Positions 21,461 to 32,485 of a stretch of DNA of 64,000 bases are shown one piece after another. The position numbers were made by a program, and so were the translations under genes. The DNA is from Mimachlamys varia (Eukaryota; Mollusca; Bivalvia; Pectinida; Pectinidae), in contig OX392538.1 in the NCBI GenBank assembly GCA_947623455.1, positions 30,875,001 through 30,939,000 on the forward strand. The letters run 5' to 3'. The first letter of the stretch is position 1. Each line of letters opens with the position of its first letter. The notes under the pieces were generated by a model. It made no database searches and was not told where the DNA came from. It was given only the letters and a program-made list of their open reading frames with translations.

Positions 21461-22460
21461 GGTAAATCGGTCCTATAATACCATTCTGACAGCCTGTTAC
21501 GGTTCGAAGCAAAGCCTCGATGACATTGATAAAGCTGTTCGACACCAATTGCGTTCGGTAGGACGTTCAGTGTTTCAGACGACCATGATAGGATTCCTAA
21601 ATCCACCAAGATTTAGTGATAGTTCTGTCAAGATTTACTTGGATGTCAGAATGTTGACTTTGACCATGTTTCAGGTATGACGGCATGCTAGCATTGAGAT
21701 CATCATGTGTAGTCTTGATATATATACCAGATGAAAGATATGGGGAACAGTGCGAGTGGATTTCAAGGAACTGATCTTTGGACCAACCTGTCTAGGCCAT
21801 GCATGCCGAGTCATCAAGAGAAGAAAAGCTTATTGCAAACACAGACTGGTTCTGTGAAAGGACGTGCGACACCTCTAGGAGGTCATTAATGATTTCGGAC
21901 GATTTTGATGATAACTGAGATTCCAAGGAACCTCTACCATCAAGGACAACCTCTGTAGACCGATCTAAGTCGTTACCAATAAGGTGAATGGAGCAGACGT
22001 GGGATGAGGTAGGACACCACAGATTGTGTGAATAGATCAGGTGATGTCTTGCACGTTTTGGTAAGACTGATGATTTTTGTTACATTTATTGCAAAGGTAA
22101 CAAGACAGAAACAGCATTTTTTGTGTGAAGATGATTCATTCAAAAGATCATGACGGGTCAGGAACGGCAGGACAGGGACGGGGAGTCGTCTTCTTCCTCT
22201 ATTTCCTGGTTCTGCTCGGGTTCAGGTTCAGGCTGATTTTTGTTCCGAAGACATGTAGCACTTCAGGCAAATAAGTGCTGGTTTCTTTGCTGACACCAAT
22301 CCTTGTTACACCAGCGTATCTAGGAGCCATTTATATTGTGGACTATTTATATTGCGTGCACTTCTGTTCTTATTGCCACTACGTTTCTTGAAGTATAGTT
22401 GACAGCCTTCTCCAACACATTTACCCTCCTTCTTGAAACAATAACGATAAAGTAGCAAAA
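21461..22460 (-). pseudogene. Probable upstream remnants of the same decayed element
   Basis: Short - strand pieces such as ATCLRNKNQPEPEPEQ near 22200-22260 (followed by an acidic stretch) and a Cys-rich CFKKEGKCVGEGCQ near 22400 are separated by stops. They could be the N-terminal zinc-binding and acidic parts of the protein at 20746-21460. No continuous frame remains. Confidence 0.35.
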
Positions 22461-23640
22461 TAGGAAGCCACCGATGATTGCTGTAAACACCTAATACTTA
22501 GTAGTTTGGTACAGTTATGCGAAAATGTGTGATAAATAACGAACAACTAATTACACAAAATAACAAGACAATATAATAAATCACATTCAATACCTCCATT
22601 GAAGCGCAGACATGATTGATTACTTAGAACAAAATAAAGTATTTCATATGGATAATCTATCTATTCGATGTGGCGTGGTCGGCAGGCACAAAGCAAGTGA
22701 GACAAGTCATGGTCCCAACCCTGACAGAGCCACAACGCTTTGGAGATGGGACAATAAAACAAGGAAAGTGAGACAAGAATAGCTAGCGTCGAGTCAATGA
22801 TTCCGTAAACGTATAGACAAAGACAAGCAGATACGGATAAATGTACAAGGCCACACCATCAGAAAATTCAGAAGAGGACAACTTGAGATATAACAGTATT
22901 CATGTATCAGGGTGTCCTCAGTGTAAATCTTTATATCGATACTCTTTATTTAGTCGTTAATTAGATATCATAAAAACTGTCATTGAAATATCCGCTCTGA
23001 TATTCAATATAAAATTTTGTATATAATAAGCTATATAATAGGGTTTCAGACAAGATTGTTACTCATTTCCCATGTTCTTTCAATTTACAACCACATTCAG
23101 GCGGCGATATGGGAACGTTTCACCACATGGAATTAGCTGTTTTTTGGTACACATGTGCAACAAGTAAAGCTCTATCCGAATGTCTGATAAAAATTTGCAT
23201 CCAAAAGTATATAACGGGAGAAAATTGCAATTTTATGGCATTTTTCTTTATAATTGTGTCTCTGCAAGTGCATTTTCATCCGAGAATTTTTTTTTTCATG
23301 TTTTATGAATAAATACGATGTTTTGCAAATATTTATCAAAAGAAATTTATGCTATGTTGCGAATTACAATTTCGAGATAACCTTCTTTTATTTACGACCT
23401 TATGTCTTTGATGCTCAAAATAACAACTTTATGAAAATTCATTTTCACTGAAATTATGAAATCTGGGTGTTCGGAAATGAAAAAAAAAACTGTAGCTAAG
23501 CTTGATAAGAAATTATACGGGGGCAGGCTCCTATGGAGAATTAACATTACTGGAAACAGGCCCGTTGACTTTTACCCCAATGCTTATCTATTTCAGATCA
23601 TATCATAAAGCTTAAAAATTCAGATAATGCATAAAAGGAT
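22461..23640. other. No gene seen
   Basis: AT-rich intronic sequence of locus C (between its PAN and CTLD exons). No domain or clear repeat was recognised. Confidence 0.5.
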
Positions 23641-23744
23641 TACGCCATATGCCGCGTTGTTTGGTTGTAGTCACTTTTGTTTGGTTGTAGTCACACTTTT
23701 GTTTTTATCTTAATCAATGCAATATATTTGGCAGTAAAACTTAA

Positions 23745-23870
23745 ATTCAAAAAAATGATCTGGACTATCGCAAGGAGGCTTACACGAACATTTCAAAGTT
23801 TCCCAAGCACACGCGCATTCAATATACACACTGACACCGCAAACATCACGAGTCGTCCTTAAATATTGAT
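23745..23870 (+). mobile_element. 3' fragment of the ~530-bp SINE-like repeat
   Basis: TGGACTATCGCAAGGAGGCT, ACACGAACATTTC, CACACGC and GTCGTCCTTAAAT correspond to the distal part of the copies at 41480-41600 and 51070-51185. The 5' part is missing. It lies 70 bp downstream (- strand) of the locus C PAN exon. Confidence 0.65.
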
Positions 23871-23942
23871 TTATGAGACGTTAAAATCTTCGAACAAACA
23901 AAACATAGGCTGAAAAAGACAAGAACACAAACAATAACAAAC

Positions 23943-24209
23943 CTTGTGGGGTGTCTCTCTGGTAGCATTCACTTCCGGCGTTTGATGTATATGCGGAGTT
24001 GACAGTAATGTTACCATTGTATCCTTTACAAACACCGGTTGCAGGGTTAAAGGTCAACGTCCTGCAACACTGGCTTTCGGAACATCTCGTGACACATTGA
24101 AGTCGTCCACGTGTAGTGGTGGTTGAGAACATGGGGTTAGTAAACACCCTGTTTGAAAGGTCGTCGTTTCGTGTCCATTTCCTCGGGGGACACTCAGTTG
24201 ATATAAGAC
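23943..24209 (-). CDS. Locus C: PAN/Apple-domain exon
   Basis: A 267-bp phase 1-1 exon. On the - strand the acceptor TTTTGCCACAG precedes it and the donor GTTTGT follows. It encodes KWTRNDDLSNRVFTNPMF, RGRLQCVTRCSESQCC, RTLTFNPATGVCKGYNG and SECYQRDTPQ. The C-x3-C-x4-CC...NP..G.C spacing is that of PAN_1/Apple folds in molluscan secreted proteins. It aligns with 27330-27593 and 63314-63577, but the C-terminal third differs (NITVNSAYTSNAGSEC rather than TTGD.FTSDPGREV) and is one codon longer. A signal-peptide exon would be upstream on this strand, within 24210-27300, but was not identified. Confidence 0.8.
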
Positions 24210-24371
24210 CTGTGGCAAAATGTTAAATACTTATTATATCTCCTAATACTTGAAAATCAGTTGTTATCTTTGCAACGGTGATAGTAACATCACATTTGTT
24301 TTATTTTTTTATAATCGGGGCTTGTATAAATAGGAATGTACAAAAGACTCAATGGATGATAGTATAATTAT

Positions 24372-24625
24372 AAGTAAGTCTCTATACTCCGTTTCTCATA
24401 AAGTTCAACGAACGAAGCGTGGGACGTACTGGCTTTACTCCGTTTCTTATTACATTATATTATGTAAGTCCCACAAACGAAGTGTGTGGGAGGGGGGCAT
24501 ATTGGTTATACTTAATTTCTTATAAAGTCCCTCAAAACGGAGTAGGGGATTTATTAGTTATACTCCGTTTCTTATTAACTCCCCTAAACGAAGCAGGGGA
24601 CTCATTGGTTATATAGAGGTTATAC
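24372..24625 (+). repeat. Hairpin-bearing imperfect tandem repeat
   Basis: Four imperfect units of about 60-70 bp: TATACTCCGTTTCTTAT, then a stem-loop such as GTCCCACAAACGAAGTGTGGGA or CCCCTAAACGAAGCAGGGG, then TTGGTTATA. The stems differ in sequence between units but still pair (CCCAC/GTGGG, CCCC/GGGG), whereas the loop word AAACGAAG is constant. Confidence 0.7.
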
Positions 24626-24754
24626 AACGTTTCGTTGTTGAATATGGAATTTGTTTCACTCAAGTTAATTATTTCTAAAGGTAGCTGCCATTTGAACACG
24701 GATATTCGCTGTCTTTAGAGTAGCATCATAGCGAAATGTAAGCTTTTTTTGTTC

Positions 24755-25265
24755 ATTGGTTGGTTGATTGTTTTTACCTCCTATAAACAGTCGGGGTGAT
24801 TTGAGGACGGCCTTCTCAGTGTATGCGATGTGGGTGTGTGTATTGAGAGTGTGTGTATTTCGGAAGCTACGGAATGTTCGTGTAAGCCTTCTTGCGATAG
24901 TCCAGATTTAAAGTGTTACCACACTGAAGTATACTTCCGAAGGCCCAAGCAGAAAATCCCACCTGGTCACATTATACTGACAACGGGGGAACCAGTCGTT
25001 CCAATCACATAATTCTGAACGCCAATGCAAGCAGGGAGTAGAAACTACCGTTGTTAAATACTCAGGTATGTCTCGACCTGGGGACATAACACATAGCCTT
25101 CCTCACAGCGGCGAACGCTCAAATAAAATGCGAGAAATGAGGTTGTGTTAAAGGGAGACATTAGGAAGGAGAAAGTTGTTCAGAAAGAATGGAAAAGATA
25201 ATATCCTAAGTTAAGTCGCCTTCTACGATCATGCAATGGGAACCGTACCTATGTAAGCCTGAAAG
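24755..25265 (-). mobile_element. SINE-like ~530-bp repeat, near-full copy
   Basis: Reverse-complement, diverged copy of 41113-41640. It shows the tail part (GATGTGGGTGTGTGTATTGA, GCCTTCTTGCGATAGTCC), the middle (CAACGGGGGAACCAGTCGTT) and the 5' part (GAGACATTAGGAAGGAGAAA, ATGCAATGGG). It lies between the divergent PAN exons of loci C and A. Confidence 0.75.
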
Positions 25266-25599
25266 CGAAAGCCAAGATACTATAATCGTAGGCTAAAGTT
25301 GTTTCACCAAATCATGTAGACTAATATTGAAGAAATATTGAGTTCTTAAAATGTTTATTTTTTGCATTAAAGTTTAAAAAGAAATTACATAATCCAATTT
25401 TATGTGAAAGTTATGTCATATGAATGTAAACCCACATTAAATTAGATGGAAACTCTCGTCTTCAGTATCACTAAATAATATTTGTATTGGATTTACAGGT
25501 GATAACAGCCATGAAGCCACATTGAGAAAAGAAGGGGACAACAAAATATAATACAGAACTGCTAAATGGACAGATAATGAAGAGGCAAGCATTTTTGAG

Positions 25600-25895
25600 A
25601 TGAACTTGAGCAATCAACCATAGTGTATCTGGATGAACTTATTACCGAAATTTGGATTCCAATACACCATCGTGAAAATGGGAGAACGTAATTGCCTAAC
25701 TTCGGATACTACCACGCAAAAGTTAGACTCCGAGAACTAAATACTGTATTTCAGATACCACTATGCCACTGTGTAACTCGGGTAGCTAATTACCGAACTT
25801 CAGACAACACTCTTCCACCGTGTAATTTAGCGGACTTCAGATACCGCATTACGTACCACAAACATGCCCAACAAAGTGATTCCTGTCCTGATGAT
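25600..25895 (-). repeat. Diverged copies of the 49-bp minisatellite
   Basis: Units with ACTTC(A/G)GATACCAC and ACCGTGTAA-like words match the reverse complement of the arrays at 41950-42560 and 51530-52400 (GTGGTATCTACAGTTCGGTA, CACTGT). Heavily diverged, so this is probably an old array. The open frame 25692-25907 is a by-product. Confidence 0.6.
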
Positions 25896-26757
25896 ATGTA
25901 TTGGTAAGGCACGGTTTTTCTTTTAGAATTATAAAAAATAGACATTTTACGTAATACAACTAAAACGTATAAGTCACTGATAAAAAAAAATGATTGAATA
26001 AGGTTTGAAATTACGATTTTTGTTTCTCAATATGCTAAAACAAACAGCATGCGTGTTTTAATTCACACACTTTATCAGGGACGTTTTAATGTTATTATGA
26101 AAGGAACAAAACCTAGCATTAAACGAAGGAAGGACAATACATAAAGGTGACATCTTAAGATAAGCTTAAACAGAAATTAATTTATGATAGATATATTTAA
26201 ACCCATTCGTATTATCAACAGAGTCAACACAGTTGTCCTATGAATGTGCTTTAATGTATAGCAAAAAGTATCAAGTTGTTAAGTAATCGCGTTTTGTTGT
26301 TTTGTTAAGATCGATTATTTGTGAACTTGCTGAATCACTTTGATAGTTTTTTTGCGCAACGTCTGATTGATACTTAGATCAATTGGTAAAATGTTAAATC
26401 AAACTTTCTGAATGATAATAGGATTGCATATTTACAGGTTTGTTAGACGGAAATGTTTCACATATTTTAAAAATGTATGTTTTTAAAATGGTGCATGACG
26501 GCGCATGTTGAAATTGATTTAAATTGTGTATGTCGTTACAGGTTGAAATTGCTCTTATTTGTGAAACATGTCAATTTCCGGTTTTCGTTAATTCCTATTT
26601 TGGGAAGCGAATTTTGAAAGCAAAATCTCAATTTATGCAAGTCCTAGATACTTGATAATTACATATTCCATGCTTAAAGTCATATTTTCATTGTATCATA
26701 AATTATAATACCTATATTTTTTAACCTCACTCTGCTTAAATTGTTTGTAACGTAAAG
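25896..26757. other. No gene seen
   Basis: AT-rich intergenic sequence in the divergent C/A interval, where promoters and first exons of both loci are expected. No TATA-like element or signal-peptide frame could be supported. Confidence 0.45.
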
Positions 26758-26785
26758 CACACACACACACACACTCACATACACA

Positions 26786-26822
<37 letters not shown>

Positions 26823-26839
26823 CCACACACCCACACACT

Positions 26840-26876
<37 letters not shown>

Positions 26877-26890
26877 ACACACACACACAT
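26758..26890. repeat. (CA)n microsatellite
   Basis: About 130 bp of almost pure ACACAC with interspersed ACTC and ACCC interruptions. The Cys/Val-rich open frames on the - strand are artefacts of it. Confidence 0.97.
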
Positions 26891-27118
26891 TTCATGTCGT
26901 ATACTGCAATTATTGACAAAGTACATGTTATATAATTTCTACTATTATTTTATGTTTGAAGGACACACAATCAATGTAGTTTTCGAGTAAAAATCCAATG
27001 GATAAAAAGCAAACTGATTAAAATACAAATCCTTATTTTAAAACTGTTTTAAACGAAGATGAATATATGATTTAATCTGACTTGATCAAAAATGACTAAT
27101 TGTCGATGATTGTCTTAT

Positions 27119-27252
27119 AAAGATGACGTAACACACCCATGTCCCGCACCTTTTTAATTTAGTAATAAATACAATATGACGAAAAATTGAATTAAACTGC
27201 ACCATACAGCTGTTTCGTCCTCCTGGGACTCTTCAGTGATACTAGGGGCCAG
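27119..27252 (+). mobile_element. GTCCTAGGAGGAC dispersed repeat, copy 1
   Basis: Starts AAGATGACGTAACACACCCA and ends CAGCTGTTTCGTCCTCCTGG, ACTCTTCAGTGAT. The same ~135-bp unit occurs at 43819-43940, 44166-44303, 53658-53778, 54006-54142, 60545-60680 (-) and 63906-64000 (-). Here it is 78 bp upstream of the locus A PAN exon. A copy lies upstream of the locus B PAN exon in the same relative orientation. Confidence 0.8.
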
Positions 27253-27329
27253 CCTAAGGTTGGGAATCCAACATTTCTAAACTTCAAATTCAATAACGAT
27301 GATTAACTTTTCTTTTCGCTAATTTGTAG

Positions 27330-27593
27330 CTCAAATCTATGCTGAATTTCTTTCAAAGACGTGGATTCATAACGATGACCTCACTGGGAGAGTGTTTAAT
27401 AATCCTATGTTCAAAATCACCAGTCTTGCACTTATAAACTGCGCAATGACCTGTGCTAGTAAAACATGTTGTCGAACTTTAACCTTTAACCCTACATCGA
27501 AAGACTGTTCAAGATACTGCAGACACTCTACGACTGGAGACCAATTTACATCCGATCCTGGACGGGAGGTGTATCAGTGGATAACACCACCAA
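27330..27593 (+). CDS. Locus A: PAN/Apple-domain exon
   Basis: A 264-bp phase 1-1 exon with acceptor TAATTTGTAG and donor GTATGT. It encodes TWIHNDDLTGRVFNNPMF, INCAMTCASKTCC, RTLTFNPTSKDCSRYC and FTSDPGREVYQWITPP. The Cys pattern C-x3-C-x4-CC and the NP....C are those of the PAN/Apple fold, a disulfide-rich protein- or carbohydrate-binding module of secreted proteins. Length and both splice phases equal the locus B exon exactly. An in-frame TAA just upstream of the acceptor shows the frame is entered by splicing, so a 5' exon with the signal peptide must exist; it was not found. The donor base A joins the next exon to give an Asn codon. Confidence 0.85.
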
Positions 27594-27639
27594 GTATGTA
27601 TTAATGTAATAAATAATATATGGACGCAGGAAGAACAAT

Positions 27640-27812
27640 CTTAATATAGGGATTGAAAGTCATTTTTTTTAACTTTCATAGTGCTATGAAAGGTCAGCCG
27701 TTACATCCATACTGAATGAAGCCCGTTAGGGCTTCATGTTAAATATGGATATAACGGCTGACCTTTCATAGCACTATGAAAGTTAGAAAAATGACTTTAA
27801 ATCCATATATTT
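27640..27812. mobile_element. Long near-perfect palindrome (foldback MITE)
   Basis: Arms of about 75 bp: AACTTTCATAGTGCTATGAA and AGGTCAGCCGTTA read the same on the opposite strand at 27740-27795. The apex GAAGCCCGTTAGGGCTTC is itself a hairpin. It begins about 45 bp after the locus A PAN exon donor, so the pre-mRNA would form a long hairpin next to the splice site. Confidence 0.85.
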
Positions 27813-28098
27813 ACATTTTTACTATTGAACAATTGCTTAACTTCATTTATATTTTTTCCAATTAATAGTTTATTACATGCGTTTGTATATGTGTCGTCAT
27901 TTAAACGACTTTGGTGGAACAGCCCAGCTTGAATAAAATTGGCGCCAATGATAATAATTAGTCATTTGAGCGTTTGACGCAAGGACATTCTCCATGTTAT
28001 TCGAAGCGGCGCGAAAAGACTCTCATTGAACAAGCTTGATATATGACGTCATAATGAAACCACGTGCTAAGTCTTGAGAACCATTGCTTTCATACTAT

Positions 28099-28228
28099 TA
28101 TGAAAGGCATTTTTGCTGGTAATCTTCATATAGTGGGTTGCAGCGCAAATGTAAATATACTTTTATGAAAGGCATTTTTGCTGGTAATCTTCATATAGTG
28201 GGTTGCAGCGCAATTGTAAATATATCTA
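28099..28228 (+). repeat. 65-bp tandem duplication
   Basis: Two nearly identical copies of a unit starting TGAAAGGCATTTTTGCTGGT and containing TTCATATAGTGGGTTGCAGC (starts at 28101 and 28166). Only one or two differences, so recent. Confidence 0.85.
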
Positions 28229-30589
28229 TATATCAGACATTGTCTTTGGAATTGTCCATTTTTCCTCAAAACTGTTTATAAATTCCTTAGTTATAATTTT
28301 TCATATATTTTGGTTAGTATTTTTGTGACGAAAGAATTTAAAGGGGCAATTAATTGAAATTTGTTTACGTTTTTATAAAATTAACAAATAGTTTATAAAA
28401 TTGTAGTTCGGTAATCCTTGTTTGCTATTCATAATAATATTTTGACAAAACTTAATGTTTTTCATGCGCTTTTCAATTAATAATAAGGAAATTCTAAATC
28501 GCTCAATCCATACAAATGAGACATATTATGATTGCAAACATCTCTGAGCATTTTGACCCCACGTACGGAGCATGCGTGTTTCAAATTAAGAAATTCCCTT
28601 CAGAGGGCCCCTGTGTGTGCGAGCTTTCACTAATATCTTCTTTTGGTTAGTTTAATGGGTACCAACACAATTTCTCGTAGGATCTAATACTAATCATATA
28701 TATCAGAATTGTTGCCAACACATATCGTCAAATTTTGTCATGTGTGTTGAACCTTGCTGTAATGAACATACTGAGCTGTTAAATTCGATGACTTCGTAAT
28801 TGATAAACCATGCAATTTGTGTTCAGCAAAATTATCTAATATTTTATGGATGAAACATATATTATCTATGTAATATTTTAAAAAAATGATATTCCCTAAT
28901 AATAAAAGAAAAAAGTAGAGATGAATTGAAATTTATTCATCGTATTTGTATTATAAAACAATTAATTTAGATATTCGTGGTTTCATTCTAAGCTAGGATC
29001 AGATAACAACTACGTTATCACAATTATAAATCAAATCTGTAAAGGAAACCGACAAAGATCAAATGTATTCATAGTACTGTACTTGCTATACTGTTTCGTC
29101 CGTTGATTCCTCATTTAAGTGAACGCTTTTAGTAATGTACACAGTATAAACTGTTTGCCCTTAGTATTGTTAAGACACTTCTACAAGTTTTTGTTACTAT
29201 GTCCTAGTTGACATATAGCACAATACAATTTATTCATCCCTAGTCAACTTTAATAACGGTCAGTATTATATTATACGTTTTTAAAGCTGCTGACCTTGGA
29301 TGAATCGATGACACGTGACTTTGGTTAAATAGTGCTATTGACTTGAGAACAAGATAATAGCAGATAACGGTTGATATTATCGCGGCTAAAATCAGATTCT
29401 GAAAATTCTCTACCATCTTTGATTCTGTATATGTATAAACGCACAAGATGCATGTGTTGAGCTTGAAACTCACGTTTGCCATCTTTTATCTTTACTTGCT
29501 GTATAATAAAACAATTATGGACTTTTTACTAGGTAAATATGGTGTGATATTGACCAATATCGCCTTGATCAATATGTTTCCACTTTCCATATTGAATCCG
29601 GATCATAATTTCAGCATTATTTAATCGGCGAAATCGGGATAAACCTAAAACTATGACGTGACCATGTCGTTTAAGCTGGTAGCAGAAGGCAAGAAGCTTT
29701 TGTTATTATTCCCAATCTGATTAGAATCATATATTGATCTCCGCCCCGTTCCTTAAACTTCTGTCTGCTGCGTCAAGATCTGACACCATCCCATACGGGG
29801 TCACGCTATATATATATGGTGACCTTTTTGTTAGCCAATCAAACCACCGCTGCTAATATCCTAAATGTGAATGTTTGTGGGCGAAACAACTTATTTGTTG
29901 GTTAAGTCATTTCGTCACAAAAATAGATAATGTGCACTGCTGTGAGGAAATGACTTGCTTTTGATGACGGCGTCAACTGTCATTTATTTGACAATTTTAC
30001 TGAAATGTGAGGTCAAGAGACGATAAAGACCACCGGAATATACCTATATCGGGTATTGTTAGATCCTACTGACTGGGAGTGAGATCAATGATCTGCATTT
30101 TAATCAGATCACATTGTTCCATACAAAGGGGCGGGTGTTACTAAAGTACTTTACCTTGATTTTGTAAATATTGTCGAGTAAATGTTAGGGAGAGCACTTT
30201 TGATTTTGAAGGCTGAACGATGCATTTCAATTGTGAATTCAATTGTTTTGGGTTGCCTTCGCATAATCGTTCTTGTTTAAATTAGCACATTATGAATATG
30301 TACAAACCAAGAAGATGTTTTAAAAACCTCTTCGAATTACCAATAAGAACAGCATAATGTCAACAAACTGTTTATTTGGAACACAATCCAAATTGCAAAG
30401 TGAAAGCATAAAACAGGATGGAAATGACCTTCGGGCGATTAGCAGAACGACGGATGAATAAACCCAAGTTTACCTTAAGGATAACAATCTTATATTATGC
30501 TTAAGAATGATTTATGTTTTTTTTCGCTGAAAATGAAGAAATAAGAAAGCAAACTATTTGAATAATACATAACCTAGAAATATCTGTGA
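28229..30589. other. Locus A intron 1, no gene seen
   Basis: AT-rich intron sequence. An ATATTGACCAATATCG-type palindrome lies near 29550. No additional PAN or CTLD exon was found on either strand. Confidence 0.5.
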
Positions 30590-30785
30590 GACATAAATGC
30601 CCCCACCCTCAGCTGGTAACGTTACGTCATGGGACGGGACGGGATCGGACGTGACGGGACGGGACGCAACGGGACGGAATGAGACGTGACGGGACGGGAC
30701 GCGACGGGACGGAATGAGACGTGACGGGACGGGATGGACATGGGTGACACTATATGCCCCCCATTTCATGGCGGGGGCATTAAAA
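30590..30785. repeat. GGGAC minisatellite framed by inverted ends
   Basis: At 30629-30738 GGGAC/GTGAC words repeat, forming a ~35-bp higher-order unit (GGGACGGAATGAGACGTGAC). The block sits between AAATGCCCCCACC and its near complement GGCGGGGGCATT (30771-30782), suggesting a small inverted-end element with an expanded core. It is about 100 bp upstream of the locus A first CTLD exon. Confidence 0.75.
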
Positions 30786-30883
30786 CATACATTTAATTTC
30801 GTAATCAATTCGCTCTATATAATCTTCTCCATCTAAAAGGGCAATGAGTACACTGTTTATTTGTTTTGTCTTTTCTTCTGCAG

Positions 30884-31066
30884 ATAACCATACATGCGTT
30901 TACGACGATGCCACTGATCTTTGCTTTTCGCTGATACCGGATGATTATCAAACCAAGTCCGGAGCAGCTATTCAATGCGAACTTGAAAACGGGTATCTTA
31001 TCCGGATTGATACAATGGGAAAATATTTCGTCGTAAATATCGTTGTTACAGAGTATTTTAAGGATG
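30884..31066 (+). CDS. Locus A: N-terminal CTLD exon
   Basis: A 183-bp phase 1-1 exon with acceptor TTTTCTTCTGCAG and donor GTAAGT. It encodes HTCVYDDATDLCFSLIPDDY, then KSGAAIQCELENGYLIRID and a helix ending VVTEYFKD. C-x8-C is the N-terminal hairpin disulfide of long-form CTLDs. AAIQC...NGYLI is helix 1 with the first of the four core cysteines. Joined to 33851, the split codon makes Val. The exon carries only the N-terminal half of the fold; the ligand-binding half is in the next exon. Confidence 0.85.
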
Positions 31067-31119
31067 GTAAGTTAATCTCCTAATTCATATACATATATGT
31101 TTTATCGTATAGCTAACTA

Positions 31120-31345
31120 CTAAGATAATACGATAAACTTTCTATTTCTTGATAGTAACATCCCGGCTTTTCCAACTTATGGTGTTTTCATGTCGCGATT
31201 GATTCGTTACTATCGGGCTTGCTCTAAATATCATGATTTTAGTGATCGATATCGACTGCTGTAAAACAAAATAACAACATAGGGATTCGAGAGAGGCAGG
31301 TTTATCAGAACTATGGGAAAGTTCAATGGTTGGAGTCTTTGTCTT
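31120..31345 (+). pseudogene. Decayed reverse-transcriptase C-terminal fragment
   Basis: In shifting frames it reads FLDSNIPAFPTYGVFMSRLI, RYYRACSKYHDFSDRYRLL and GFERGRFIRTMGKF with stops. This is the region downstream of the polymerase domain in the same retroelement family as 40085-40765 and 58140-59500. It lies in intron 2 of locus A, in the sense orientation. Confidence 0.7.
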
Positions 31346-32141
31346 ATTGAAAAAAAAATATTCTGTATCTTTATGAAGATAATTATGAGCGTGAAAGGAG
31401 CAATATTAAACGTAACACGTTCATTGTCGATGATGATCCACCCCAACTTTGAGGGGTTTGGTTTTGTTTCATTGTTTATACATACAATTGTCCCAGTAAT
31501 AATCATAGTTTTCACTACCTGATAACGAAATTTGGCATATCACGTTTTGTAAGTGATATCTTGTCTGAGGCTGATATTCATCAGAAAATTCCTCAAGTTG
31601 GATATGTTGATAAAATCTAGCCTTCTACCTTTTATTCTTCCCTAGTCTTATTAACGGATTTTCTTAAACTGTTATCTTTCATTATCACCTTTTTTCATGT
31701 TTTCTTTATTTGAATACAGCTTATATATTATACGAATTCAAATTGGAATGAAAGTCAAGAATATATGTTCCTTAAATTGTCCTATTTGTACATTTAAATA
31801 ATCATAGTTAGGTCTACATACAAATTGTATTTCTTTCGACTTAAACTTCACAATGTTAATTAATTAAGTAATTCTCACAGACTCAGATAGCATCTAATCT
31901 AATTATTTAGTCTTACAATGTAATGCATTTTTTGTTATTTCGATTATTACAAGATGTACTCGTATATGTTTCTATTTTTATTTATTTCAAAAGTGATAAT
32001 AATGTGTCTGCAGTTATGACGCGCGAATTTTGGTGTGGCTTTCTGACATTTTAAATATTTTGGCGAAAACAGATTTAAAGCCAGGGCTAGCCCAGGTTTC
32101 CTGTCGTCAGTACATTGTAACCGAGTCTTTGTTACGTGTCT
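31346..32141. other. Locus A intron 2, no gene seen
   Basis: AT-rich, with possible 3' continuation of the retroelement fragment just before it. Nothing further can be supported. Confidence 0.45.
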
Positions 32142-32240
32142 CGTAGTCACCAGGATGTTTGAAAACGTAGTCACTAGGATGTTTGAAAACGTAGTCACCA
32201 GGGTGTTTGAAAACGTAGTCACCAGGGTGTTTGAAAACGA
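32142..32240 (+). repeat. 24-bp tandem repeat, four copies
   Basis: CGTAGTCACCAGGATG then TTTGAAAA is repeated four times with A/G variation (AGGATG, AGGGTG) in intron 2 of locus A. The period is a multiple of three, giving a repetitive open frame on the - strand that is not a gene. Confidence 0.9.
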
Positions 32241-32319
32241 GTTACGTTCGATGAATGTAATGCGCCCGGTAAATTACTGAATAAGTCAAATGTGCAAAAT
32301 GAAACAACTATTGGCGTAT

Positions 32320-32485
32320 CCGGGGCAAAACTTCAGTTGTAAAAAAGCAAGAACATGATTATCACGCGACAAAACTTCAGTCATGGGGTAACAGCTTCCG
32401 GTTCATATCACGTGACAAGACAACAGTCCCAGAGTAAGAATCACCGGTCTATCGCGCGACAACACAACAACCATCCAGTAAAATA
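32320..32485 (+). repeat. Imperfect ~58-bp repeats
   Basis: Three loose units with AACTTCAGT or ACAACAGTC followed by ATCACGCGACA/ATCACGTGACA/ATCGCGCGACA. Weak and diverged. Confidence 0.45.

Larger units (their letters stand above)
9678..24209 (-). pseudogene. Locus C: PAN-CTLD gene, probably inactivated
   Basis: The PAN exon (23943-24209, -) and first CTLD exon (11126-11302, -) are in order on the - strand. They are separated by a 12.6-kb intron that holds the satellite-bearing element and a decayed transposon-like gene. The matching last exon exists only as an inverted, mutated copy at 9678-9889. The lost last exon, the lost CTLD cysteine and the element abutting an acceptor all point to a pseudogene. 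A truncated PAN-only product cannot be excluded. Confidence 0.65.

Noticed and set aside
26680..26926. Cys/Val-rich small proteins on the - strand.
   Set aside because: Translation of a CA microsatellite.
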